Source: an uncultured Muribaculaceae bacterium
GTDB lineage: Bacteria; Bacteroidota; Bacteroidia; Bacteroidales; Muribaculaceae
Assembly (NCBI GenBank): GCA_910584055.1
Contig: CAJTZS010000045.1
Span: 1-32,878, forward strand
Length of the DNA stretch: 32,878 bases
Direction: 5' to 3'
This document shows positions 24,829 to 32,532 of the stretch, piece by piece (the first letter of the stretch is position 1; the number at the start of each line of letters is the position of its first letter). The translations under genes and the position numbers were made by a program. The notes below the pieces were generated by a model. That model worked only from the letters and a program-made list of their open reading frames with translations, was not told the DNA's origin and did not search any database.

Positions 24829-25956
24829 CTAAAATCTTATCCCCACGCTGAGCTGGGCGTTCTCTACTGACGAAAAGAGCGAAAAACTGCCGGATTTATA
24901 CCAGTTGCCGTCAATTTTCGCTACAGCGCACACGAAGAAGTCTTTTAAATTGTAAGTCAAAGAACCTTGCCCCTTGAGGGTGACTGCGAAAAGTCCGGCC
25001 CCGTTCTCTGCGGAATCTTCGTAGGCACGGGTATATCCAAGACCCGGGAAGGCGGATATATTGAACAGAAGGTGCGGGTTGAGCACCCAGTTGTAACTAT
25101 AGCCGCTCATCACGCAGTAGGTGTTGTAGTGAAACCTGTACAAACGAGGGTCGATGTTGAGGTATGGCTTCAATTCCTCGGGTATCTGGTTGAGATCCAT
25201 CGTGATATCGAGGTTGTTGTAATTGAAGCCGATGATGGCCGAGCCTGCGCTCCTTTTCTGGAATTTCGAGAAGTTGTAGGCCGCGCCCATGGCGAATTTA
25301 CGGTTGTTGAAAAAGAAATATCCGTTGATGCCGATTGTTTTCTGCATCACACCGGGAAAATCCTTCTTTATCAGGTGACCCTTGTTGTAGTCTCCGAAAG
25401 TGCGTATGATGGTGCCGCCTGTGTTTTCCCAGTAATGGGCTTCTATATTGAATCTGGCACAATTGAAATTGAATTCAAATTTCTTATGGTCTGTAGGTTT
25501 TTTCCCGATGGTGTGCCCCAGGTCGATAGAATATCCGAGACTGACAGCCATATACTGTATATAAGCGCCTGCGTTGCAATATATGTCTCCCATCATGCGC
25601 ATCTTCATTTTATTGCCGATATCAAAGTAATAAGAATCCACCCAGTTGTCGGAAACAAGGCGTGCTTTCCAACGGCGTCCTGTTCCAACCACATAGTCTG
25701 TGTCGTATGAATTGAAAGTCTTGTCGGCCCAGTTATAAACATTTACACAAAATCCGAGGAATTTAGGGTATTCCACCGTGGTGTCGGCAAGGTTAAGTTT
25801 CCCTTTTTTCAGTAAATGCCACCAGTTGCGCGATTCCTGCGCGTCGTTTTCCGAGATTATCAGTGTTGATGTCGCGGTGTCCTCTTCTGCTGCCGAGAGT
25901 GGAAGAGGCAAAAGAAATAAGAAAATAGATACAAGTGTTATTAGCGGCCTTTTCAT
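24829..25956 (-). CDS. DUF4421-family predicted outer-membrane protein
   Basis: The 375-residue protein begins with a signal peptide (MKRPLITLVSIFLFLLPLPLSA). It contains the segments I associate with DUF4421: VNVYNWADKTFNSYDTDYVVGTG, VSLGYSIDLG, KFEFNFNCARFNIEAHYWENTGGT, and a C-terminal barrel-like end NAQLSVGIRF. The pattern of amphipathic strands and the terminal Phe indicate an outer-membrane beta-barrel. No function is established to my knowledge. Its neighbours are mltG upstream (49-bp gap) and ribD downstream. Confidence 0.8.
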   Translation of the reverse strand: MKRPLITLVSIFLFLLPLPLSAAEEDTATSTLIISENDAQESRNWWHLLKKGKLNLADTTVEYPKFLGFCVNVYNWADKTFNSYDTDYVVGTGRRWKARLVSDNWVDSYYFDIGNKMKMRMMGDIYCNAGAYIQYMAVSLGYSIDLGHTIGKKPTDHKKFEFNFNCARFNIEAHYWENTGGTIIRTFGDYNKGHLIKKDFPGVMQKTIGINGYFFFNNRKFAMGAAYNFSKFQKRSAGSAIIGFNYNNLDITMDLNQIPEELKPYLNIDPRLYRFHYNTYCVMSGYSYNWVLNPHLLFNISAFPGLGYTRAYEDSAENGAGLFAVTLKGQGSLTYNLKDFFVCAVAKIDGNWYKSGSFSLFSSVENAQLSVGIRF

Positions 25957-26005
25957 CGATAACTGGTCGATATGTTGTTTGTTGGTTTGCGATTGTTTAT
26001 GCTTT

Positions 26006-27049
26006 TTAATGTATTCCCCGCTCGTTCAGAGCCCTTTGGTAACGGCGGGCGTTCTGTGAATGTTCTTCGAAAGAGGTGGCGAAATTATGAGTGCCGGAAA
26101 AATCCTCTTTTGCGCACATGTAAAGATAATTGCTTGGCTCGCTGTTGAGGATTGCATCAAGCGTGGCGCGTGAAGTCGTGCGTATCGGTCCCGGGGGTAA
26201 ACCGGAATGGGTGTAGGTATTATAGGGGGAGTCTACCCCGAGATGTTTGCGCGTGACGCGGCGTATCGAGTAATCACCGAGCGCGAAGCGTATTGTGGGG
26301 TCCGACTGCAGCCGCATCCCCTTCTTTAGGCGGTTGATGTAAAGGCGTCCGATCGTCCCTTTTTCAGCGGCCTTGTTGGTTTCTTCATCGGCGATGGAAG
26401 CCACGATTGTTATATCGGCCGGCGATATGCCGAGAGCCTCCGCCTTGCTGCGGTTCGCTGCGTTCCAATAACTGGAATAGTTGCTGCCTATCTTGGCTAT
26501 CAGTTCTCTTGGGGAGGTTGTCCAGTAGACCTCATACGTGTCGTCGAGGAAGAGGGCGAGGGCTTGATTGAAAGTGAGCCCGTAAGGCTGGAGCGTGGCC
26601 GGGTCGGCAAGTGCCTCGCGCATGTCAGCTTCCGAAAACTCCATTTTTGCCGCTATGCGGCTGCATAGAAGGTCGAGGTTTCGGAAACCGTTGATGGTTA
26701 TGCGCACCGGTGTCTGTCCCCCGCTGCTGATGCGCCTCATCGCGGTGATGGCGTTCGCGCCTGCCGGTATTTCATATGCGCCATGACGTGCCGCAAAATT
26801 CACGTTGCGCAGCTTACAGAGCCTCACCACTTTCCTGGCGAATCCATTTCCATAATATTTGGAGAGGGAGTCGGTGACGGTCTGCGCTGTGGCGTTTGCA
26901 GGTATGCGTATTGTGGCAGTGCTTCCTGTGCGTTCCATCACGACAGGATAGACTAATATCAGAAAGACTGTTATGATAAAAGCCAACCCCAAAAGGATGA
27001 ATGACATCCTTTTGGGGAATTTACGGTGTATGTTCTCTCGCTGTTTCAT
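26006..27049 (-). CDS. mltG: Endolytic peptidoglycan transglycosylase MltG
   Basis: MltG cleaves nascent peptidoglycan strands and sets glycan-chain length. The 347-residue protein has one N-terminal membrane anchor (about 15-37, MSFILLGLAFIITVFLILVY). The YceG/MltG domain follows with ITINGFRNLD, the active-site helix ASIADEETNKAAEKGTIGRLYINRL (catalytic Glu), LQSDPTIRFALGD, SPYNTYTHSGLPPGPI and the C-terminal YLYMCAKEDFSGTHNFATSFEEH. It begins 25 bp after hpf and is probably in the same operon. Confidence 0.96.
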   Translation of the reverse strand: MKQRENIHRKFPKRMSFILLGLAFIITVFLILVYPVVMERTGSTATIRIPANATAQTVTDSLSKYYGNGFARKVVRLCKLRNVNFAARHGAYEIPAGANAITAMRRISSGGQTPVRITINGFRNLDLLCSRIAAKMEFSEADMREALADPATLQPYGLTFNQALALFLDDTYEVYWTTSPRELIAKIGSNYSSYWNAANRSKAEALGISPADITIVASIADEETNKAAEKGTIGRLYINRLKKGMRLQSDPTIRFALGDYSIRRVTRKHLGVDSPYNTYTHSGLPPGPIRTTSRATLDAILNSEPSNYLYMCAKEDFSGTHNFATSFEEHSQNARRYQRALNERGIH

Positions 27050-27074
27050 CTATTAATAAACAGACTTTGCGTGA

Positions 27075-27368
27075 TCAGCTTCTTTCCTTGAGCTTTTCGA
27101 GCTGGGGTTCGAGGGCACGCAGGCAGAGGTCGACCGCCTCTTCGAATGTGTCGGCTGTCTTGGAAGCGAACAGATCCGGAGTCTGTGGAACCATGAGTTT
27201 CACCTGAGCCTCTTTATTCATCGCTGTCTCCGGTTTTACAACCTTGAGAGTCACGTCGGCATCGGAGATCGACTCATAGCGGCGCACTAATTTGTCGATT
27301 TTCTTATTGATGAAGGAGACGAGTTTTTCGGAGATGTCGAAATGAATTGCTTTAATTGTAGCTTCCAT
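27075..27368 (-). CDS. hpf: Ribosome hibernation promoting factor, short form (HPF/RaiA family)
   Basis: The 97-residue protein consists only of the S30AE domain. It starts MEATIKAIHFDISEKLVSFINKKI, with a central basic helix (DKLVRRYE), strands DADVTLKVV and KEAQVKLMVP, and a C-terminal helix DTFEEAVDLCLRALEPQLEKLK. It binds the 30S subunit near the decoding site and silences ribosomes in slow growth. It lacks the C-terminal dimerisation domain of long HPF. It has its own promoter and a leader hairpin, so it can be induced separately from the xerC-like gene upstream. Confidence 0.94.
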   Translation of the reverse strand: MEATIKAIHFDISEKLVSFINKKIDKLVRRYESISDADVTLKVVKPETAMNKEAQVKLMVPQTPDLFASKTADTFEEAVDLCLRALEPQLEKLKERS

Positions 27369-27436
27369 AACACTAAGTTTTTATGGGTTAATACTTCTCC
27401 CGCGTTCGTGTTTGCGTCCGCAGGCTTTCTCGGTAG

Positions 27437-27484
27437 CAACGGCAAAGGGGCGTTGTCTTCTACCTGCCGTTGTCTACAAAGATA
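27437..27484 (-). promoter_or_regulatory. hpf promoter (-7 box) and leader hairpin
   Basis: A consensus TATCTTTG box lies at 27484-27477 on the minus strand; no TTTG is present at the -33 position. The transcript would begin near 27470 with about 100 bases of leader. At or just beyond the start is an 8-bp perfect stem (27472-27465 with 27444-27437, CAACGGCA/TGCCGTTG). Confidence 0.45.
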
Positions 27485-27536
27485 AACAATAAAAATGAAA
27501 TTTTGCTTATTTATGATGGAAAATTCTCCGTTGGGT

Positions 27537-28415
27537 TCAACTTTTTTCTGCGGCGCGTGGATGGGCGGCGTTGTATGCTTTCTTTAGCTCGTTGAAAGAG
27601 AGGTGTGTATATATTTGAGTGGTGGATAGAGATGAGTGTCCGAGGAATTCCTTCACCGAGTCGAGCGCGGCTCCGCCGTTGAGCATGGATGTGGCGAAAG
27701 TGTGGCGAAGCACGTGCGGGCTTTTTTTCATCGCGGATGATGAGGCCAGCGAGTTGTTGACAATGTTATATAGCGTTTTCTTACTGATGTGGCCTTTGCG
27801 GCCACATATCAGCGGTTTCGGCGATTCGAGGTCGGGGTAGCGGGAATCGCGGACTTTCTGCCAGCGGGCTATCTCTCCGAGCAATTCCGGTGGAAGGGGC
27901 ACTACGCGCTGTTTGGCGCGTTTTCCCGTAACTTTCGCTTCACCGAGAGAGAAATCTATGTCGGCATCCGTGAGCGTGCGCAGCTCTTCCTGCCGCAAGC
28001 CTGTGGAATAGAGGATCAGCATCACTATGTGGGCGCGGAGGGAGATGAAGTCGGAAGGGTCGTAAGTGTTGACTATCTCTTCGATTTCCAGCTCCTTTAC
28101 GAATTCCGGAAGCCGTTTGGGCGCTTTTGCAAGTGTGAGGTCTGCTGCGGGGTTGTGATTGACGAGTCCTTTTTTAAGAAGCCAGCGGTAATAGGCGCGG
28201 AGGCTCTGAGCCTTGCGGCGCAATGTCCGGGGCGATTCTGCCGGAGCCAGCGAGCCAAGCCATGCGCGGATGTCTGCGGTGGTGGCCTCCGTCGCCGGAC
28301 CGGTGAGCCATTGCTCGAACTGGGTCAGGTCGAGGGTGTAAGCCTCGACGGTGTGGCTGCTGCGGTTTAATTCCAGCAACAGATAATTTTCAAATTCGCG
28401 CAGCATTTGTTTCAA
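27537..28415 (-). CDS. xerC: Tyrosine recombinase of the XerC/XerD family
   Basis: The 292-residue protein has the N-terminal SAM-like DNA-binding domain (about 1-85, FENYLLLELNRSSHTVEAYTLDL) and a catalytic domain with a complete active site: Arg141 (STGLRQEEL), Lys165 (VTGKRAKQR), His234 and Arg237 (HVLRHTFA), His260 (LGHSS) and Tyr269 (TTQIYTH). This length and position (after rpsU, before hpf) fit a housekeeping Xer recombinase that resolves chromosome dimers rather than a mobile-element integrase. I cannot fully separate XerC from XerD. No attachment site was recognised next to it. Confidence 0.9.
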   Translation of the reverse strand: MKQMLREFENYLLLELNRSSHTVEAYTLDLTQFEQWLTGPATEATTADIRAWLGSLAPAESPRTLRRKAQSLRAYYRWLLKKGLVNHNPAADLTLAKAPKRLPEFVKELEIEEIVNTYDPSDFISLRAHIVMLILYSTGLRQEELRTLTDADIDFSLGEAKVTGKRAKQRVVPLPPELLGEIARWQKVRDSRYPDLESPKPLICGRKGHISKKTLYNIVNNSLASSSAMKKSPHVLRHTFATSMLNGGAALDSVKEFLGHSSLSTTQIYTHLSFNELKKAYNAAHPRAAEKS

Positions 28416-28439
28416 ATTCGCGTAGTATAGACATACAAA

Positions 28440-28475
28440 GATTCAGCATAAACATTCTGATGCTTACGCTGAATC
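28440..28475 (-). terminator. Hairpin between rpsU and the xerC-like gene, possible terminator
   Basis: Bases 28440-28453 and 28462-28475 pair at 12 of 14 positions (gattcagc / gctgaatc core) and are followed on the minus strand by tttgtatgtc. The T-run is short, so termination is probably partial. It would separate abundant rpsU mRNA from the recombinase gene. Confidence 0.5.
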
Positions 28476-28504
28476 GTGTTATTGAATGCAGATAAAAGCG
28501 GCTT

Positions 28505-28696
28505 TTACTGCTCAGCCTGACGAAGCTGCTGAACGTAAACGGCCTTCATTATCTTCTTGCGATTTGTCACAGAAGGTTTTTCGAAAGCCTGACGTGAACG
28601 AAGCTCTTTTACGATGCCGGTTCTTTCGAATTTACGTTTGAACTTCTTGAGTGCTTTCTCGATGTTTTCGCCTTCTTTTACTGGTACGATAATCAT
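28505..28696 (-). CDS. rpsU: 30S ribosomal protein S21
   Basis: The 63-residue basic protein starts MIIVPVKEGENIEKALKKFK and contains the family's RKFERTGIVKELRSRQAFEKPS core. bS21 sits beside the 3' end of 16S rRNA. In Bacteroidia it takes part in occluding the anti-Shine-Dalgarno sequence, which explains why most genes lack a Shine-Dalgarno. The 30 bases upstream of this ATG (A-rich, no GGAGG) show none either. It has its own strong promoter and a GC-rich leader. Confidence 0.96.
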   Translation of the reverse strand: MIIVPVKEGENIEKALKKFKRKFERTGIVKELRSRQAFEKPSVTNRKKIMKAVYVQQLRQAEQ

Positions 28697-29040
28697 GTTT
28701 TGTGCTATTAATTTTTTTTAGTTTCAGTTAATTTTAGCTTGCCTCCGGAGGGCAACATGCAGGCCCCGGCGGCATAAAGCGATGCAAAATTATACAATCT
28801 TCCAAATATGACAAAATTTTTTGCCAATTTTTCATCGGAAAATGCTAAGAAACTGTTTAAATTTATTACGAAAATATTTATCAAGGAGTTTCTTTCAGGT
28901 ATTTTGATTGTCTTTTTGGCTGTTTTCACCAAGTTTCATCGGTCAAAACCGATAGGTTTCTCCCTCTTCAACTTGTGAAAACATCTCAAAAATTCTTCTC
29001 AAAATCCTCTGAAAATAAATTTAAACGGTTTCTAATTTTT
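28697..29040 (-). promoter_or_regulatory. rpsU promoter and structured leader; otherwise gene-free
   Basis: On the minus strand TTTG (28815-28812), a 19-base spacer and TAATTTTG (28792-28785) form a complete Bacteroidetes promoter. Transcription would start near 28779, giving a leader of about 80 bases. The leader holds a GC-rich segment (28773-28741) that includes the palindrome cctccggagg and can close as GCCGCCGG...CCGGAGGC. From 28816 to 29040 I see no gene, only an AT-rich stretch with a small hairpin (atcggt/accgat, 28938-28953). Confidence 0.6.
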
Positions 29041-29592
29041 TCACATTACGTCTGCCGAGGGGTCAACTTCCTCTGCATCCTGTTCATACCATTTGGAATA
29101 CATCAGATAGTTTTTGGCTATCTTCACGTTCATTTCCTTGGCCTTTTCGGGTTCCACCATCTTGATGAATTTTGCCGGGGAACCGGCCCACATCTCGTGT
29201 GGCCCTATCTGAGTGCGGCTGAGCACCACGGAACCTGCCGCCACCAACGCGCCTTCGCCCACGACGGCATCGTCCATCACGACGGCGCCCATCCCGATGA
29301 GGGCGTAATCATGAATCTTCGCGCCGTGGATCACCACGTTGTGGCCGATCGAGACATCGTTGCCGATCTCGATGGTGGATTTCTGGTAAAGCGTGTGGAG
29401 CACGCTGCCGTCCTGAATGTTGACGCGGTCGCCTACGCGGATGGAATTGACATCGCCGCGAAGCACGGTGTTGAACCAGATGCTGCATTCGTCGCCGATA
29501 ACGACATCGCCGACAATCGTGGCGTTCTCCGCCAGGAAGCATCCCTTACCTATCTGGGGCGTGAACCCTCTTACTGATCTAATTAAAGCCAT
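29041..29592 (-). CDS. Gamma-carbonic-anhydrase-family hexapeptide-repeat protein
   Basis: The 183-residue protein is a left-handed beta-helix of hexapeptide repeats (ATIVGDVVIGDECSIWFN, SVLRGDV-type turns) with a C-terminal helix (EKAKEMNVKIAKNYLMYSKWY). The zinc-site histidines of the gamma class are present: His66 (SVLHT), His84 (IGHN) and His89 (VIHG). It may hydrate CO2 or act as a PaaY/YrdA-like paralogue; many such proteins have no measured activity. It is downstream of the Xaa-Pro aminopeptidase, from which it is separated by 131 bp of AT-rich repeats. Confidence 0.92.
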   Translation of the reverse strand: MALIRSVRGFTPQIGKGCFLAENATIVGDVVIGDECSIWFNTVLRGDVNSIRVGDRVNIQDGSVLHTLYQKSTIEIGNDVSIGHNVVIHGAKIHDYALIGMGAVVMDDAVVGEGALVAAGSVVLSRTQIGPHEMWAGSPAKFIKMVEPEKAKEMNVKIAKNYLMYSKWYEQDAEEVDPSADVM

Positions 29593-29601
29593 CCCTTTTA
29601 T

Positions 29602-29723
29602 TTAATGTTTAATGTGAAATGTTTAATGTTTAATATGAGATGCGAAATGTGAAATGTTGAATGTTTAATGATGATGCCTGAGTCAAATCATTACACATTA
29701 CTCATTTAACATTACACATTATA
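29602..29723. repeat. AATGTTTA/TTACACATT repeat region
   Basis: The gap between pepP and the gamma-CA gene is filled with degenerate units: tttaatgtttaatgtgaaat and variants on the left, cattacacattactcattt and variants on the right. The left half reads roughly as the reverse complement of the right half, so an imperfect long hairpin is possible. The same units occur at 24783-24828. Confidence 0.65.
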
Positions 29724-31511
29724 CTAAAGTGCTTGGCATTTGGCTGCAAGCCATTCCCGCTCTTCGGGTGAGAGGAGGGGTGAAAGCTCAGCGTAAACCT
29801 TCTCGTGGTAGGCGTTCACCCAGTCGATTTCTTCCGGGGTCATGATGCCGCGTTCGATGAGCGTTGCGTCATAGGGGAAGAGCGTGAGGGTCTCGAAATG
29901 ATAGAAATCGCCGAATTCCGTTGTCTTCCAGGGTTCTGTCACGATGAGGTTCTCGGTGCGTATGCCATATTTCCCTTCGAGGTATAGCCCCGGCTCGTTG
30001 CTGGTGATCATGCCCGGTTCGAGCGGTGTCGGTACATCGTTGAGGCGGATGCTTTGAGGTCCCTCATGGCAGTTGATGAAGAATCCAACGCCGTGACCGG
30101 TGCCGTGGTAATAAGCCTTCCCCTCAGCCCAGAGGAACTGGCGGGCGAGTGCGTCGAGCTGGCCGCCACGGGTGCCTTGCGGGAAGATGGCGTGTGAGAG
30201 GGCGATATGCCCTTTGAGCACCAATGTGAAGTCGTGGCGTTGCTCTTCGGTCGGAGTGCCGAGGGCGACGGTGCGGGTGATGTCGGTGGTGCCGTAGGTG
30301 TACTGGCCGCCTGAATCAACGAGCAGCAGTCCGTTGCCGGTTACGGGGACATCGCTCTCTTCCGTGGCTTCGTAATGCACGATGGCGCCGTGCTCGTTCC
30401 ATCCGAGGATCGGGGCGAAACTCTCGTCAACGCAAGAAGGGTCGGCAAGACGGAAAGCGCGGAGACGTTTGCCGAGCTCCACTTCCGTGAGTTTACCTTC
30501 CGGATATTCCTTCTCCACCATCATGAAGAATCTGGTGAGCGCCACGCCGTCTTTGCGCATGGCAACCTTCACGTTCTCTATCATAGTGTCGTTCTTGACG
30601 CTCTTGAGCTTGGCGACGTTGGAACCGCCGAACACAGGCGTGCACCCGAGACAATCGTAGAGGCCGCGGGAGGTTTTCTCCGGGTCTATCAGGAGTCTTG
30701 TCTCCTTCGGGAGTGTCTGCGCGAAATCGAGAACGGTCTCATAAGGCATCACCTCGATATTGTATTTGCGCAGGTGCCCGTCAACTTCCACGCTCAGTTT
30801 TTCCTTGTCGATGAAGAGAATGCGGCGTGAATTGTCAATATAGAGATATGCCACGAAGATGGGGGAGAAAGCTATGTCTCCCGCAGTGCGGAGGTTGGTT
30901 GCCCAGGCTATGTCATCGAGGGCGGAGAGGAGTATGGCGTTTGCCAGTTCCCCTTTCACTTCCGTCATAAGGCGTTTGAGCTTACTGTCAACGCTCTCGC
31001 CGACAATCTTCTCATCGTGCACGAAAAGTTTGTTTTTCGGACGTTCGGGGCGTTCCGGCCATATAATGTCGAAAGGAGAGAAGCTGTCGTTGAGTTTGAT
31101 ACCGTTGTCGTTAAGTTCCTGTTCCAGACGTTGCGCCCAGGAGATGGAGAAAGTCATGCCGTCTATGGCGACGGTCTGACCGGCGCTGACGTTTTCCGTA
31201 ACCCAGTCGATAAGGTTTACGGCTTCCGGTCCGTCCTCCTTCATCATTTCGAAGCCGGTGTCGCGTAGCTGGTCGGTGGCCTGTATGAAATAGCGGGAAT
31301 CGGTCCAGACAAAAGCCTTGTCTGCGAGCACCACGGCCGTACCGTTGGTGCCGTTCTCCGATTCGAACCCGGTGAGCCATTCGCGTCCACGCCAATGGCG
31401 CGGGGGCAGCTCGCTCTGGTGCGGGTCAGTGCCGGAGATGATCACGCAGTCTATTGCGTGTTCCTTCATCGCCAGCCGGAGGTCGGCGAGATATTGTGCG
31501 TTTTTTTTCAT
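29724..31511 (-). CDS. Xaa-Pro aminopeptidase (M24B family)
   Basis: The 595-residue cytoplasmic peptidase removes N-terminal residues that precede proline. It has two creatinase-like N-terminal domains (about 1-310) and a pita-bread catalytic domain. The five metal ligands are visible in order: two Asp in LLVDSGGQYTYGTTDITR, His in the HGTGHGVGFFINCHEG segment, Glu in SNEPGLYLEG and Glu in GIRTENLIV. The long form with a helical C-terminal extension (EKVYAELSPLLSPEEREWL) is typical of Bacteroidetes and eukaryotic enzymes. It is divergent from the GLPGLI gene and shares a symmetrical promoter region with it. Confidence 0.95.
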   Translation of the reverse strand: MKKNAQYLADLRLAMKEHAIDCVIISGTDPHQSELPPRHWRGREWLTGFESENGTNGTAVVLADKAFVWTDSRYFIQATDQLRDTGFEMMKEDGPEAVNLIDWVTENVSAGQTVAIDGMTFSISWAQRLEQELNDNGIKLNDSFSPFDIIWPERPERPKNKLFVHDEKIVGESVDSKLKRLMTEVKGELANAILLSALDDIAWATNLRTAGDIAFSPIFVAYLYIDNSRRILFIDKEKLSVEVDGHLRKYNIEVMPYETVLDFAQTLPKETRLLIDPEKTSRGLYDCLGCTPVFGGSNVAKLKSVKNDTMIENVKVAMRKDGVALTRFFMMVEKEYPEGKLTEVELGKRLRAFRLADPSCVDESFAPILGWNEHGAIVHYEATEESDVPVTGNGLLLVDSGGQYTYGTTDITRTVALGTPTEEQRHDFTLVLKGHIALSHAIFPQGTRGGQLDALARQFLWAEGKAYYHGTGHGVGFFINCHEGPQSIRLNDVPTPLEPGMITSNEPGLYLEGKYGIRTENLIVTEPWKTTEFGDFYHFETLTLFPYDATLIERGIMTPEEIDWVNAYHEKVYAELSPLLSPEEREWLAAKCQAL

Positions 31512-31530
31512 TGAGTCATTAAATGTGTTA

Positions 31531-31584
31531 TTTCAAGCAAATTTAATACAAAATCTTGAGATTTTTCGTTAAATTTGCTTGAAA
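31531..31584. promoter_or_regulatory. Divergent promoter region with a perfect 15-bp inverted repeat
   Basis: tttcaagcaaattta (31531-31545) is the exact reverse complement of taaatttgcttgaaa (31570-31584). Each arm contains a TAAATTTG box in the correct orientation for its gene: 31545-31538 for the aminopeptidase on the minus strand and 31570-31577 for the GLPGLI gene on the plus strand. Neither has an obvious TTTG at -33. Confidence 0.6.
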
Positions 31585-31598
31585 ATCAGAAATAGCTT

Positions 31599-32462
31599 AT
31601 GAAACAGTTGATGGTATTGGCGTTGGCGTGCGCGGCGGGGGGCGTTGCCGTTGCGCAGGAAACTCACGTTAAAGTACAGTATGATGTGGTGAGACCCAAT
31701 GTCTCCCCTTTTAATGAATCCGACAGCATCAAGAAAGAAAAGATGATACTTATGTCGGGTGCCGATGGCTCAAAATATTATAACCCGATGAGTCAATATG
31801 TGGATTCCCTCACTTCAACTCCCGAAGGGAAGAAGAGGCTGCAGGAGATACAGATGGCGGCATGGGTCACCAAAGGACCGGACGGGTCGATAACGGTGAA
31901 TAAATCCAAGGGGAACGCTCCCGATAAACGGATATATCTTTACGTAACCAAAGATTTCAAGAAAGGTGAGCTTACGGTGTTCGACAGGATGTCGGACGGT
32001 CTTGTCACCTATAAAGAACCTTTGAACGACATGGAATGGAGCGTGAACGGAGATTCAGTCAGGACAGTGCTCGGGTATGAGTGTGTCCTTGCTGTTTCCG
32101 ATTATCACGGCAGGAAGTGGAAAGCCTGGTTTACTCCGGAGATTCCGGTTTCCGACGGACCGTGGAAATTCAGGAACCTTCCGGGGCTGGTGCTTCTTGC
32201 CGAAGCCGAGGGCGCACCCTTCCGCTTCGAGGCTACCGGCCTGGAATCGGTGAAAGAGGAGTTGCCGCCAATGTATAAGGAGGGGGATTATTCAGGGGTG
32301 GAACGCAAGAAAGCTCTTAAAGACGAGGAATACAACATCACCCACATGAGGAGCCGCCTGGCGGCGCAGAGGATTAAAATAGCTACAGTCATGAAAGATG
32401 GCACTCCCATGAAGGAAACCCCGTATGAAAAAGAAAAACACGCGATAGAGACAGACTATTGA
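31599..32462 (+). CDS. GLPGLI-family secreted protein
   Basis: The 287-residue protein has a signal peptide (MKQLMVLALACAAGGVAVAQ). It carries the family hallmark SDGPWKFRNLPGLVLLAE, preceded by TVLGYECVLAVSDYHGRKWKAWFTPEIPV. Here the name motif reads NLPGLV rather than GLPGLI. GLPGLI proteins are widespread in Bacteroidetes, are exported, and have no assigned function; some are encoded beside TonB-dependent receptors. The gene stands alone, with a promoter box upstream and a strong terminator 17 bases after the stop. Confidence 0.9.
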   Translation: MKQLMVLALACAAGGVAVAQETHVKVQYDVVRPNVSPFNESDSIKKEKMILMSGADGSKYYNPMSQYVDSLTSTPEGKKRLQEIQMAAWVTKGPDGSITVNKSKGNAPDKRIYLYVTKDFKKGELTVFDRMSDGLVTYKEPLNDMEWSVNGDSVRTVLGYECVLAVSDYHGRKWKAWFTPEIPVSDGPWKFRNLPGLVLLAEAEGAPFRFEATGLESVKEELPPMYKEGDYSGVERKKALKDEEYNITHMRSRLAAQRIKIATVMKDGTPMKETPYEKEKHAIETDY

Positions 32463-32478
32463 TTCCACACGCTTCGTG

Positions 32479-32532
32479 TAAAGCCGGGGGGGCGGCACAT
32501 TGATCATCAATGTGCCGCCCCCCCCGGCTTTA
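32479..32532 (+). terminator. Strong intrinsic terminator after the GLPGLI gene
   Basis: An about 25-bp inverted repeat (taaagccggg... 32479-32503, ...cccggcttta 32507-32532) closes a 3-base loop with a single bulged C, followed by tatatttttt. A small hairpin acacg/cgtgt (32467-32479) stands directly before it. This stem is far longer than termination needs. Confidence 0.85.

Noticed and set aside
27537..28415. Tyrosine recombinase considered as a mobile-element integrase
   Set aside because: Length, full Xer-type active site and setting between rpsU and hpf fit a housekeeping Xer protein; no attachment sites or cargo genes are visible.
28708..28932. 74-codon minus-strand frame upstream of rpsU
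   Set aside because: It covers the rpsU promoter and leader and has AT-driven composition with no recognisable protein features.
28938..28953. Small hairpin upstream of the rpsU promoter as a terminator of the gamma-CA gene
   Set aside because: A 6-bp stem without a U-tract and about 90 bases from the stop is too weak to call.
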